A stretch of 38,094 bases of DNA, taken from contig JAQCGR010000003.1 in assembly GCA_027619995.1 (NCBI GenBank), positions 1 to 38,094 on the forward strand, written 5' to 3'. Below are positions 27,070 through 35,661 of this stretch, one piece after another (the first letter of the stretch is position 1; the number at the start of each line of letters is the position of its first letter). This stretch comes from Pseudomonadota bacterium. GTDB lineage: Bacteria > Pseudomonadota > Alphaproteobacteria > CADEGL01. A program made the translations under genes and the position numbers. Below the pieces are notes generated by a model that did not search any database, was not told the origin of the DNA, and saw only the letters and a program-made list of their open reading frames with translations.

Positions 27070-28089
27070 CTAGGAACCGTGGCGCGCGACGGCGCGCACG
27101 GCATCGGCGATGCGCGCGGCATCCGGCAGATAGGCGGCTTCGAGCGGCGGCGAGAAGGGCACCGGGGTATGGGGCGGCGCGACCTTGCGGATCGGTGCTT
27201 TCAGGGAATCGAATGCCTTTTCGGCAACCATCGAGGAAATATCCGCCCCCATGCTGCAGCGCGGATAGGATTCGTCGACCACGACCAGACGGCCCGTGTT
27301 CTCGACGCTCTCCAGGATCGTGTCCTCGTCCATGGGCGAGGTCGTGCGCGGATCGATGACCTCGCACTCGATACCTTCCGCGGCCAGGGTCTCGGCCGCC
27401 TCCATCGCCATATGGGCCATGCGGGCGAGAGCGACGATGGTGACGTCCCCGCCTTCGCGCAGGATGCCGGCCTCACCGAAGGGCAGGGTATAGGACTCCT
27501 CCGGCACCTCGGTCTCGGCATCGTAGAGCTTCTTATGCTCGAAGAAGATGACCGGCGAATTGTCGCGGATCGCTTCGATCAGCAACCCCTTGGCGTCATA
27601 GGCATTGGAGGGGATGACGCATTTCAGGCCGGGGATATGGGTGAAGATCGGATAGAGGCACTGGGAGTGCTGGGCCGCGGCCGAGAAGCCGCCGCCGATC
27701 TGGGTGCGGACGACGACCGGGCATTCCGCCTTGCCGCCGAACATGTAGCGGAACTTGGCCGCCTGATTGAAAATCTGGTCGAAGCAGACGCCGAGAAAAT
27801 CGACATACATCAATTCGACGATGGCGCGCATGCCCGTCGTCGAGGCACCGATCGCCGCGCCGATAAAGGCGGATTCGCTGATCGGCGTGTCGATCACCCG
27901 ATCGCGCCCGAAGCGCGGGCCCAGCCCCTTGGTCGTGCCCTGGGTGCCGCCCCAGGCATCGCCCTCGAGCCAATCGACACCAAGGCCGCCCATGATGTCC
28001 TCGCCCATGACGATCACCGATTCGTCACGCTCCATCTCTTGATGCATCGCCTCGTTGATCGCCTGGCGCATGCTGAGTTTTCTGGCCAT
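27070..28089 (-). CDS. acoB: 2-oxoacid/acetoin dehydrogenase E1 component, beta subunit
   Basis: 339 aa; VIVMGEDIMGGLG, RVIDTPISESAFIGAAIGASTTGMRAIVELMYVDF, VIDPRTTSPMDEDTI. Confidence 0.92.
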   Translation of the reverse strand: MARKLSMRQAINEAMHQEMERDESVIVMGEDIMGGLGVDWLEGDAWGGTQGTTKGLGPRFGRDRVIDTPISESAFIGAAIGASTTGMRAIVELMYVDFLGVCFDQIFNQAAKFRYMFGGKAECPVVVRTQIGGGFSAAAQHSQCLYPIFTHIPGLKCVIPSNAYDAKGLLIEAIRDNSPVIFFEHKKLYDAETEVPEESYTLPFGEAGILREGGDVTIVALARMAHMAMEAAETLAAEGIECEVIDPRTTSPMDEDTILESVENTGRLVVVDESYPRCSMGADISSMVAEKAFDSLKAPIRKVAPPHTPVPFSPPLEAAYLPDAARIADAVRAVARHGS

Positions 28090-28113
28090 CGCTCGCCCCT
28101 CCCCCGAACTGAA

Positions 28114-29082
28114 CTAGTAAGTCACGTAAACGTCGGTCAGCACCTCGGCCGCATCCGGCCAGGGCGCCGCGCGAGCGGCTGCGGTTGCCACATCCATCTG
28201 ATCGAGAATTTCCCGGTCGATGGCGTCGAGTTCGGCCGCATCCAGCAGCGAAGCCTCGGTCACACGGCGCCGGAAGTTGACCAGAGGGCAACGTGACTCG
28301 CGCGCGTTCCGCACCTCGTCGGGCGTCCGGTAGGACTGGTTGTCGCCCTGGTGATGGCCGTAGAAGCGGGTCAGAGTGACCTCGATCAGGCTGGGCCCGC
28401 CGCCCTTTCGCGCACGATCGATCGCCTCGCCCGCCGCCTCGTGAACGGCGAAGAAATCGGTGCCGTCGACCTGCACCCCAGGCATCGCGAAAGCCTCGGC
28501 CCGGCGCACGATATCGCCGCCGGCGACCGACCAGTTGGCCGCGGTGCTTTCGGCGAAACCGTTGTTCTCGAACACGAAAATAACCGGAAGCTGCATCACC
28601 GACGCCAGGTTCATGCTCTCCAGGGTCGTGCCCTGGTTGGAGCCGCCATCGCCCGTAAAGGTGACGGCGACGCCGCCCGTCTTCTTGATCTTGGCGGTCA
28701 TCGCCGCGCCGCAGGCCAGCGGCGGGCCGCCGCCCACGATGGCATTCGCGCCCATCATGCCCTGGGACAGATCGGCGACATGCATGGAGCCGCCCTTGCC
28801 GCCGCAGAGCCCGCCTTTGCGCCCGAACAGCTCCAGCATCATCGGCCCGACCTCGCAGCCCTTGGCGATGCAATGGCCATGGCCTCGATGGGTGCTGATG
28901 ATCTGGTCGCTCTTCACCAGATGCGAACAGACGCCCACGGCGGAGGCCTCCTCGCCTGCATAGAGATGCACGAAGCCCGGCAGATCGCCCGTGGCGAATT
29001 CCTTGGCCACCCGCTCCTCGAACTCGCGGATCGTCTTCATGCTTCTGTATGCTTCCAGAAGCTTGTCGCGACTAACCTGCAT
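28114..29082 (-). CDS. acoA: TPP-dependent 2-oxoacid/acetoin dehydrogenase E1 component, alpha subunit
   Basis: 322 aa; YRSMKTIREFEERV, HRGHGHCIAKG, GGKGGSMHVAD, GDGGSNQGTTLESMNLASVMQLPVIFVFENN. Confidence 0.92.
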   Translation of the reverse strand: MQVSRDKLLEAYRSMKTIREFEERVAKEFATGDLPGFVHLYAGEEASAVGVCSHLVKSDQIISTHRGHGHCIAKGCEVGPMMLELFGRKGGLCGGKGGSMHVADLSQGMMGANAIVGGGPPLACGAAMTAKIKKTGGVAVTFTGDGGSNQGTTLESMNLASVMQLPVIFVFENNGFAESTAANWSVAGGDIVRRAEAFAMPGVQVDGTDFFAVHEAAGEAIDRARKGGGPSLIEVTLTRFYGHHQGDNQSYRTPDEVRNARESRCPLVNFRRRVTEASLLDAAELDAIDREILDQMDVATAAARAAPWPDAAEVLTDVYVTY

Positions 29083-29122
29083 GATTCTCCCCCTCGATAG
29101 CGCCGTCCTCGGGCGGCCCCGG

Positions 29123-29142
29123 TCAGCTTAACTCAGCTTAAC
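29123..29142. repeat. tandem 10-bp direct repeat TCAGCTTAAC x2 upstream of acoA
   Basis: Exact duplication, about 40 nt upstream of the acoA start on the minus strand. Confidence 0.8.
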
Positions 29143-29206
29143 AGCCTCAAGGCGCGAGCAGGAAGGCGCGGAAGGGAAAGTTTCGGGCGGGCCCGGATTT
29201 GCCCCG

Positions 29207-30031
29207 CTAGGTGCCGATCTTGAGCGGCGAGACCAGACCCTTGAGGGTGGCGATGGCGTTCAATGGAGTCAGTTTGCCCGTTGCCGGATTCTCAACACTG
29301 GGCACCCCGGCGATGGTCATTTCGAAACGGGTCTCGGCGCTTTCCACCCGGATCGTATGGGTGTTGCGGTCGAGGCCCGGATCCGCCCAGATCTCGTAGC
29401 GCGTCTCGTCCGGGCCGATTCCCGCCAGCGCCAGGGCGACGGAGACATTGACGTTGGCCGGAAATTTCTGCGCCGCGTCGCGCACAGAACCCTCATAGAG
29501 CTTCACCGGTCCAGTCAGAGCGTCGAGATCGATCCCCTGTTCCTTGACGAAAGGCGCCGAGCGCAGGCCGGCGGGCGGTTTGCGCGTGACCATGACGACC
29601 TCGTGCACCGTGCCCTCGGCGGCCGCGCGCACGGCGTCGAGTCCCAAGATCGCGCCGGTCGGCACGATGATCCGCCCCCCGGTCTCACGCGCCCGGTCGA
29701 CCAGTTCCATATTGACCAGAAGGGCCGTGACCGTGAGTGGAATGAGGATCTTTCCAGCCTCCACCACCGGCCGAGCGAGGTCCAGGAATCGCGCCGGCGG
29801 CAGACCCTCGACCAGCACATCCGACAACTCGACCAACTCGTCCAGCCCGACGACGGGCGGGGGCGTCCGGAAATCGGCGGTCCGGGCCTCGGCACGCGCC
29901 TTGTCGGAGGCGGAGACCCCGGCCAGAACCAGGCCCTCGATCCCCGCATCCAATGCCCTTGCGACCGGCATCCCGACCGCGCCCAACCCGGCCACGCCGA
30001 CCCGCAGCGGCGACTTGTCCATCCTGCCCAT
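29207..30031 (-). CDS. nadX: L-aspartate dehydrogenase family protein
   Basis: MGRMDKSPLRVGVAGLGAVGMPVARALDAG...; RIIVPTGAILGLDAVRAAAEG; FPANVNVSVALALAGIGPDETRYEIWADPGLDRNTHTI, characteristic of AspDH. Confidence 0.87.
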   Translation of the reverse strand: MGRMDKSPLRVGVAGLGAVGMPVARALDAGIEGLVLAGVSASDKARAEARTADFRTPPPVVGLDELVELSDVLVEGLPPARFLDLARPVVEAGKILIPLTVTALLVNMELVDRARETGGRIIVPTGAILGLDAVRAAAEGTVHEVVMVTRKPPAGLRSAPFVKEQGIDLDALTGPVKLYEGSVRDAAQKFPANVNVSVALALAGIGPDETRYEIWADPGLDRNTHTIRVESAETRFEMTIAGVPSVENPATGKLTPLNAIATLKGLVSPLKIGT

Positions 30032-30044
30032 TCCGCGTCCCTTT

Positions 30045-31070
30045 CTAAGCCGCCGCACGTTCCGATCCACCACCCGCAACCGCGGCCAGGGCCCGCTCCA
30101 CGACCTCGGGGCCGGCCCCGGTCGCATGAACCTCCGTGCTGAGGATACGCCGCCATTGCCGTGCGCCGGGTACGCCCTGAAACAGCGAAATCATATGCCG
30201 GGTGACGGTATGCAGGCGCAGGCCGGCGCCGAGTTGTCGCTCGATATAGGGCAGCATGGCAGCCACCACCTCGGCCCGGCTCGGCACCTCATCACCGGCA
30301 CCGAAGAAACGGCGGTCCGCGCCCGCCAGGAGATAGGGGTCGCGGTAGGCCGCGCGGCCGATCATCACCCCGTCGACCGGGCCGAGATGGCCTGCCGCCG
30401 CATCCAGATCGTCGATGCCGCCGTTGATCGAAACGTCGAGATCCGGCCGCTCGGCCTTGAGGCGATGCACCAGTTCGTGGCGCAGGGGCGGCACGCTGCG
30501 GTTCTGCTCCGGACTCAACCCTTCCAGCCAAGCTTTGCGGGCATGGACGATGAAACGCGTACAACCTGCGGCCGAGACGATCTCCACAAAATTCGACAGG
30601 GCGGGCCATTCCTCCTGCTCGTCGATGGCGATGCGCGATTTCACGCTGACCGGCAGGGGCGTGGCCGCGCGCATGGCCGAAACGCAGGCGGCCACCGTCT
30701 CCGGCTCCGCCATCAGGCAGGCGCCGAAGCGGCCCGATTGCACCCGGTCGCTGGGGCAGCCGACATTGAGGTTGATCTCGTCATAACCGAAATCCGCGGC
30801 AATCCGCGCGCATTCGGCCAAGGAGGCCGGGTCGGCGCCGCCGAGTTGCAGGGCGACGGGATGTTCGTCCGGGTCGAAGGCGAGATGGCGTACGCGGTCG
30901 CCGTGAATCACGGCATTGGCCGTGACCATCTCTGAATAGAGCAGGGTATGGCGCGTGATACGCCGGAACAGATAGCGGCAATGCCGATCGGTCCAGGCCA
31001 TCATCGGGGCGACGGCCAGGGGCATGGGATAGTTCAGGGGATACCGCAGTGATTCGCTCGGCATTGTCAT
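30045..31070 (-). CDS. dusA: tRNA dihydrouridine(20/20a) synthase
   Basis: VAPMMAWTDRHCRYLFRRI, EINLNVGCPSDRVQSGRFGACLM, RFIVHARKAWLEGLSPEQNRSVPPLR. Start at 31070 or 31064. Confidence 0.93.
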   Translation of the reverse strand: MTMPSESLRYPLNYPMPLAVAPMMAWTDRHCRYLFRRITRHTLLYSEMVTANAVIHGDRVRHLAFDPDEHPVALQLGGADPASLAECARIAADFGYDEINLNVGCPSDRVQSGRFGACLMAEPETVAACVSAMRAATPLPVSVKSRIAIDEQEEWPALSNFVEIVSAAGCTRFIVHARKAWLEGLSPEQNRSVPPLRHELVHRLKAERPDLDVSINGGIDDLDAAAGHLGPVDGVMIGRAAYRDPYLLAGADRRFFGAGDEVPSRAEVVAAMLPYIERQLGAGLRLHTVTRHMISLFQGVPGARQWRRILSTEVHATGAGPEVVERALAAVAGGGSERAAA

Positions 31071-31171
31071 GGCGCCATAGGAACGCCGCGCACCCGCAAA
31101 AGGCAAGGTCGGCTCATGGCTCTCGGCATCCGGAGGCGGTTTGGCGGACCATTTAGGGGAACGGGTCGCTA

Positions 31172-32056
31172 TCAAGCGTAGTAGATTGCCCCGGGAACGT
31201 AGGCCTCTGGAAGGTCGAGGCCCGGGGGCATATCCCTGTTCAGCTGAAAGCGCTCGGGAAGAAAGTGCGTGTTCGGCCCGTACGTCAAAGATGCGTTCGG
31301 CGGCGAGATCGGCGTTCGAATTTCGATTCGTCCCAGCCTTGTCTCAACGACCCGCGTCGCGTTTTCGTCACTCAATGTCGGACCCAGTTCCGGAAGAAAA
31401 GCAGGCAATTGCATGCCTTCGCGCGATCGAAGTTCGGCGGCACATCGCTCGCTTTGCGCGCGGACACAGAATCGAATGTTCGCCGAACCCAGCCCCAGGT
31501 CATAAAGCGGGCACTGCCTGTCGGCGCGTCGGATCGCTGCAGTATCCGGCCCACGCAAGGTCAGGCTGTCGACGGCCCGCAGAGCCCGCTTCGCCCTTGG
31601 CACGGCGAGGACGATTCTTTCCGTCCCGCTGAGACCTGATGCCCCAGTATCCACCCTCAAAGCTCGAACGCCCTGATCGCCAGTAAGACGCAAGGCGGCG
31701 CGCGGCGTCACGGCTTCGATCGTGGCATCCTTGCGGGTCACGACAACAACTTCGTCGCGGTCACGGATGAATTCGGCGACGGCACCGTATACGCCAAACA
31801 CCCATGTTCCCTCACCGGATCGCAGCGTCCGCTCGACGTATTCCAGGATGTCGATTTCGAGCCACGGCAAACGGCTCACGACGATTCCGAGTTCGGCGAA
31901 CCGGGCGAGGAGACCATCCCAAACGCGCTGGCGCTGGCTTTCGGCCATCGTGCGCCAGTTGGATAACTCCTCTGCCGTCCTGCCGCAGCCCAGGCAGTAA
32001 TCACTCGATCCGCCGAATCGGCAGATGCCGACGCAAGGACTCGCGATAGCTGTCAT
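31172..32056 (-). CDS. DUF1289-domain protein fused to a long C-terminal region of unknown function
   Basis: 294 aa; N-terminal MTAIASPCVGICRFGGSSDYCLGCGRTAEELSNWRTM is DUF1289-like; the remaining ~240 aa were not recognised. 24 nt downstream of cbtA, same strand. Confidence 0.82.
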   Translation of the reverse strand: MTAIASPCVGICRFGGSSDYCLGCGRTAEELSNWRTMAESQRQRVWDGLLARFAELGIVVSRLPWLEIDILEYVERTLRSGEGTWVFGVYGAVAEFIRDRDEVVVVTRKDATIEAVTPRAALRLTGDQGVRALRVDTGASGLSGTERIVLAVPRAKRALRAVDSLTLRGPDTAAIRRADRQCPLYDLGLGSANIRFCVRAQSERCAAELRSREGMQLPAFLPELGPTLSDENATRVVETRLGRIEIRTPISPPNASLTYGPNTHFLPERFQLNRDMPPGLDLPEAYVPGAIYYA

Positions 32057-32079
32057 GGAATTGCGTGAACCGCCTGCAT

Positions 32080-32826
32080 TCAGCCAAGCCGGCGATAGAA
32101 TGCCGCCGAAAATCCGCCGATCAGCACCCAGGAAATGGCGCTGACGACAATGGATGCTGCGACAAAGTGCCCGGCGAGTTCCGGAGGCACGGCGCCGCCG
32201 ATTGCTTCCGGATTCGGCGCGCCCACCACGTGCGGGATAACCATGGCCAGGACGCCGGCGGCCTTCCAGTAAAGCTTGTCAGTAAAGACCAGCAGGCCCA
32301 GACCGAGCGCCGCGCCGACGGCCACAAAAACCCACCATTGCTGGCGCGCCCCGAGTTCGGCCGCCATGGTTCCGGGAAGTTCCGGCGGCAAGCCAAGACC
32401 TGGCGCAAGCGTGAAGACGACGAAACCGGCTGCGCCCCACAGGACGCCCGTTCCCACTGAAACAGGCTTTCCGCTAAGGACCATTCCGGCGACAACGAGA
32501 AGGGAGAATCCCGTTGCGACGAGGATGTTCGCCAATGTCGTGTATAGCGTCCGCTCCAATCCGTCCGCCGGAGCCCAGCCTTCCTCTTCCCCCATGACCG
32601 GCGCGCCATCCTCGACACGATGCACGAGTGTCGCGGCCGAGTTGTCGAAAACGGCCGGCTGGAAGCCGTTTGTTCCCGGCAACGTAGCGCTGTGCTGGTG
32701 TCCGCCGCCTTCATATTCCTCGGCATGCAGGATAATCGGCGTGGTGGTGACGCTCTGAATCCCGGAAATCAGGACACCCACAAGCAAGCCGGCGGCAATA
32801 GCCGCCAGCAAAACCCGTCGAATCAT
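32080..32826 (-). CDS. cbtA: CbtA family cobalt transporter subunit
   Basis: 248 aa membrane protein; MIRRVLLAAIAAGLLVGVLISGIQ..., FTLAPGLGLPPELPG, QQWWVFVAVGAALGLGLLVF, IPHVVGAPNPEAIGG; follows CbtB and a cobalamin riboswitch. Confidence 0.93.
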   Translation of the reverse strand: MIRRVLLAAIAAGLLVGVLISGIQSVTTTPIILHAEEYEGGGHQHSATLPGTNGFQPAVFDNSAATLVHRVEDGAPVMGEEEGWAPADGLERTLYTTLANILVATGFSLLVVAGMVLSGKPVSVGTGVLWGAAGFVVFTLAPGLGLPPELPGTMAAELGARQQWWVFVAVGAALGLGLLVFTDKLYWKAAGVLAMVIPHVVGAPNPEAIGGAVPPELAGHFVAASIVVSAISWVLIGGFSAAFYRRLG

Positions 32827-32839
32827 GTTTCGTGATCCG

Positions 32840-33037
32840 TCAGTGGCAGGGAAAAGCGAAGGCATGCCGTGCATCGTGCGCGGCGTTGTGCAGCACGTTC
32901 GGGCTGGCGAAGCCTGTACCTGCGATCAGAAACACGCCAAGCAGAATGGCGGCAACGGCAGCGTAGATTGCATTGACTCTTTCGCCAGTGACAACGGGAT
33001 GCGACTGCGCCGATGACGTCTTGGAGATTGGTTCCAT
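32840..33037 (-). CDS. cbtB: CbtB family cobalt transporter small subunit
   Basis: 65 aa; one transmembrane helix and His-containing C-terminus VLHNAAHDARHAFAFPCH; strong RBS AAAAGGGGAG upstream. Confidence 0.92.
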   Translation of the reverse strand: MEPISKTSSAQSHPVVTGERVNAIYAAVAAILLGVFLIAGTGFASPNVLHNAAHDARHAFAFPCH

Positions 33038-33121
33038 CTTGATCTCCCCTTTTGGCGCACCCTGCGTGCGCTATGGGCAAAAGTTAGCCGATGAGCGAAA
33101 AACGAGGCTCATCGACGATCT

Positions 33122-33290
33122 GACGAGGCAGGTCTTCTGGCTTCCGGATCCTCGCCCGATGCGTTCCGCCTTCCCAGCGCGACAGCGCCAGTGGCGTGAT
33201 ACGAACGCAGACTCCCCGGTCACAGCTGCGGGGCAGCGCCGGATTCGCACCGGCTTCCCTCTTGCCCGATTCACACCAGGCACCCCATCA
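33122..33290 (-). ncRNA. cobalamin (B12) riboswitch
   Basis: Minus strand contains GGTGCCTGGTGTGAATCGGGCAAGAGGGAAGCCGGTGCGAATCCGGCGCTGCCCCGCAGCTGTGACCGGGGAGTCTGCG...GCCACTGGCGCTG...GGGAAGGCGGA...GAAGCCAGAAGACCTGCCTCGTCA, the conserved B12-box elements in order, directly upstream of cbtB. Confidence 0.95.
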
Positions 33291-33501
33291 CAATTTTTAG
33301 CCTAGCTACCTTTAACAAGACGGGTCAACCTTACAAGACCCCTCGGGTCATTCATAAGCCCGCCAGATACTCCCAGAGCACCCTGTTCGACGGCGATCGT
33401 CTCGCGGGATAGAGCGGCATCATTTCGGGACGCGGCAATGAACTACGCGCCCTCGGACGTTGAACTGGTGTTTGATCCGGGCCCAGGCGAAAGGCGACCT
33501 C

Positions 33502-33942
33502 ATGGCCCATACCTATCTGTCTTCCTGCCATTGCGGAAATCTATCCGCGCGCTACGAGTGCACCAGCGCCACGGGAGCCTTGCCCCTGCGCGCCTGCGGC
33601 TGCGGGTTCTGCCGCAAACACAATGCGCGCACGACCTCGGATCCCAAGGGGCGCGCCGAGATCGTGGTGCGCGATCCCGCCGCGCTGACGCGCTATCGCT
33701 TCGGCCAGCGCACGGCCGATTTCCTGGTCTGCGGCAATTGCGGCGTCTATCTCGGCGCCCTGTTCACGGATGAGGACGGCGCCGCCTACGCCACCCTGAA
33801 TGCCAATACCTTCGCCAATGCCCAGGCCCTGCCCGACACGGTCGAGACGGTTCAGTACGAGCAGGAATCGGCGGCTGAGAAGAATGCCCGGCGCCGGATC
33901 CGCTGGACCCCTGCCAGCCTGCGCATCGCCGGCGTGGATTAG
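33502..33942 (+). CDS. GFA/CENP-V family zinc-binding protein
   Basis: MAHTYLSSCHCGNLSARYEC...LRACGCGFCRKHNARTTSDPKG...FLVCGNCGVYLGALF. Confidence 0.85.
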   Translation: MAHTYLSSCHCGNLSARYECTSATGALPLRACGCGFCRKHNARTTSDPKGRAEIVVRDPAALTRYRFGQRTADFLVCGNCGVYLGALFTDEDGAAYATLNANTFANAQALPDTVETVQYEQESAAEKNARRRIRWTPASLRIAGVD

Positions 33943-33975
33943 GTTTCCGAATGCGATCCTCGCCGGCGATCGCCG

Positions 33976-35511
33976 TCACATTTCCTCATCCGCCAGCCGC
34001 TTCCGCAGCACGGTCTTGAGAGTCTTGCCGTAGTTGTTTTTGGGCAGGGCATCCAGGATGCGATAGCCCTTGGGCCGTTTGAAGCGCGCGATCCGCTCCA
34101 GGCAAAGGCGATCCAGTTCCTCCGGGCTGGGTTCCGCCCCCGGCTTGGGCACGATGAAGGCGAAGACAGTCTCGCCCCAATCGGGATCGGGCCGGCCGAT
34201 CACCGAGACCTCCGCGACCCCGTCATGGGCCAGCAGCGCCTCCTCCACCTCGCGCGGATAGATGTTGGAACCGCCGCTGATGATCAGATCCTTGGACCGG
34301 TCCATCAGGGTCAGGAAGCCATCGCCATCCAGCCGCCCGATATCGCCGGTGTGCAGCCAGCCACCGCGCAGGGTTTGGGCCGTCGATTCGGGATCGCGCC
34401 AATAGCCGGCCATGACCGTCTCGCCCCGCACCAAGATCTCCCCCGCCTCGCCCACCGCCACCGGGCGGTCCTCCGGATCGGTCAGGCGCAGATCGACCAG
34501 AGTCTGGGCCGTCCCGACGGAGGACAGGCGCGCCTCGTGGCGCGGATCGTCGCGGTCGGCATGATCGGCCTTGGTCAAGGCGGTGATCGTCATGGGCGAT
34601 TCGCCTTGGCCGTAGATCTGCGCGAGCTTGTTGCCGAACGCGGCCAGCGCGCGCCGACAATCGCCGAGATACATGGGCGCGCCGCCATAGACGATGGTCT
34701 TCAGATTGGCGGTATCCGCCGAGGCGGCGAGAGGGCTTTCGGCGAGGCGATGGACCATGGTTGGCGCTGCGAAGATCGTGGCCTTCCGGTGGGCCGGCAG
34801 CAGGGCGAAAATCTCCGCCGGGTCGAAGCCGCCGCTCTCCGGCATCACCTGGGTCGCGGCCTTTGCCATATGGGGCAGGACGTAAAGGCCGGAGCCGTGG
34901 GACAGGGGTGCGGCATGAAGGATCGAATCGCCCGGCGCGATGGTATCCACATCCATGAAATAGCAGGCCGTCATGGCCATCAGGTTGCGATGGGTCAGCA
35001 TCGCGCCCTTGGGCCGGCCGGTCGTGCCGCTGGTGTAGAACAGCCAGGCCAGATCGTCGAGCGCGGCCTCGGCCGGATCGCCGCCCTCCGCCGCGCAGAA
35101 GCTTTCCCAATCCTTCGAGCCCGCGATCAGGATCGTCGGCGCCATCGCCGCATCGCGCGCGGCATCGGCCGCCGTCTCGGCGAGATCGCCGGTGACGAGG
35201 CAGGCCCCGGCTTCGCTATGGCCGAGGATGTAGCCGATTTCCCTGGCGTGCAGCTTGGCGTTGATCGGCACCGCGGCCAGCCCCGCCCACCAGCAGGCGA
35301 ACAGCGCCTCCAGATAGGCCGGATGGTTTCGCATCAGGATCGCCACCCGGTCGCCTCGGGCCAGACCCAATCGACCGCGCAGCCCAGCGGCCAGTCCCGC
35401 GGTTCGCCGCGCCAACGCGGCATGGTCCAGGACCGGCACGGCCCCCAGGGCGACGGCCGTGCGCGCCGGATGCAGGCGCGCCGCGCGGGCGAGCAATTGG
35501 GCGAGATTCAT
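33976..35511 (-). CDS. class I adenylate-forming acyl-CoA synthetase
   Basis: MNLAQLLARAARLHPARTAVALG...; LFYTSGTTGRPKGAMLTHRNL, IYGQGESPMTITAL, GGWLHTGDIGRLDGDGFLTLMDRSKDLIISGGSNIYPREVEE, PKNNYGKTLKTVLR. Upstream part of the 1005 aa ORF is spurious. Confidence 0.92.
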   Translation of the reverse strand: MNLAQLLARAARLHPARTAVALGAVPVLDHAALARRTAGLAAGLRGRLGLARGDRVAILMRNHPAYLEALFACWWAGLAAVPINAKLHAREIGYILGHSEAGACLVTGDLAETAADAARDAAMAPTILIAGSKDWESFCAAEGGDPAEAALDDLAWLFYTSGTTGRPKGAMLTHRNLMAMTACYFMDVDTIAPGDSILHAAPLSHGSGLYVLPHMAKAATQVMPESGGFDPAEIFALLPAHRKATIFAAPTMVHRLAESPLAASADTANLKTIVYGGAPMYLGDCRRALAAFGNKLAQIYGQGESPMTITALTKADHADRDDPRHEARLSSVGTAQTLVDLRLTDPEDRPVAVGEAGEILVRGETVMAGYWRDPESTAQTLRGGWLHTGDIGRLDGDGFLTLMDRSKDLIISGGSNIYPREVEEALLAHDGVAEVSVIGRPDPDWGETVFAFIVPKPGAEPSPEELDRLCLERIARFKRPKGYRILDALPKNNYGKTLKTVLRKRLADEEM

Positions 35512-35661
35512 CTGTTCGACCGGTTTCGTTGGCGCCGTCACCTTGGCCGGACCGGCCGCCTCGGCACAAGAGCGGGTCCGGCAATGCCCTTCGAACCCCG
35601 CCGCCATGACTTGCGCGGCGGACCGATTCGCGAAACCCTGTCCCGACGGGGGAGGAATGCG

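Noticed and set aside
34225-35661. N-terminal extension of the 984 aa plus-strand ORF
   Set aside because: Overlaps the minus-strand acyl-CoA synthetase; the real amidohydrolase begins at 35662 with an RBS-like GGGGGAGGA upstream.
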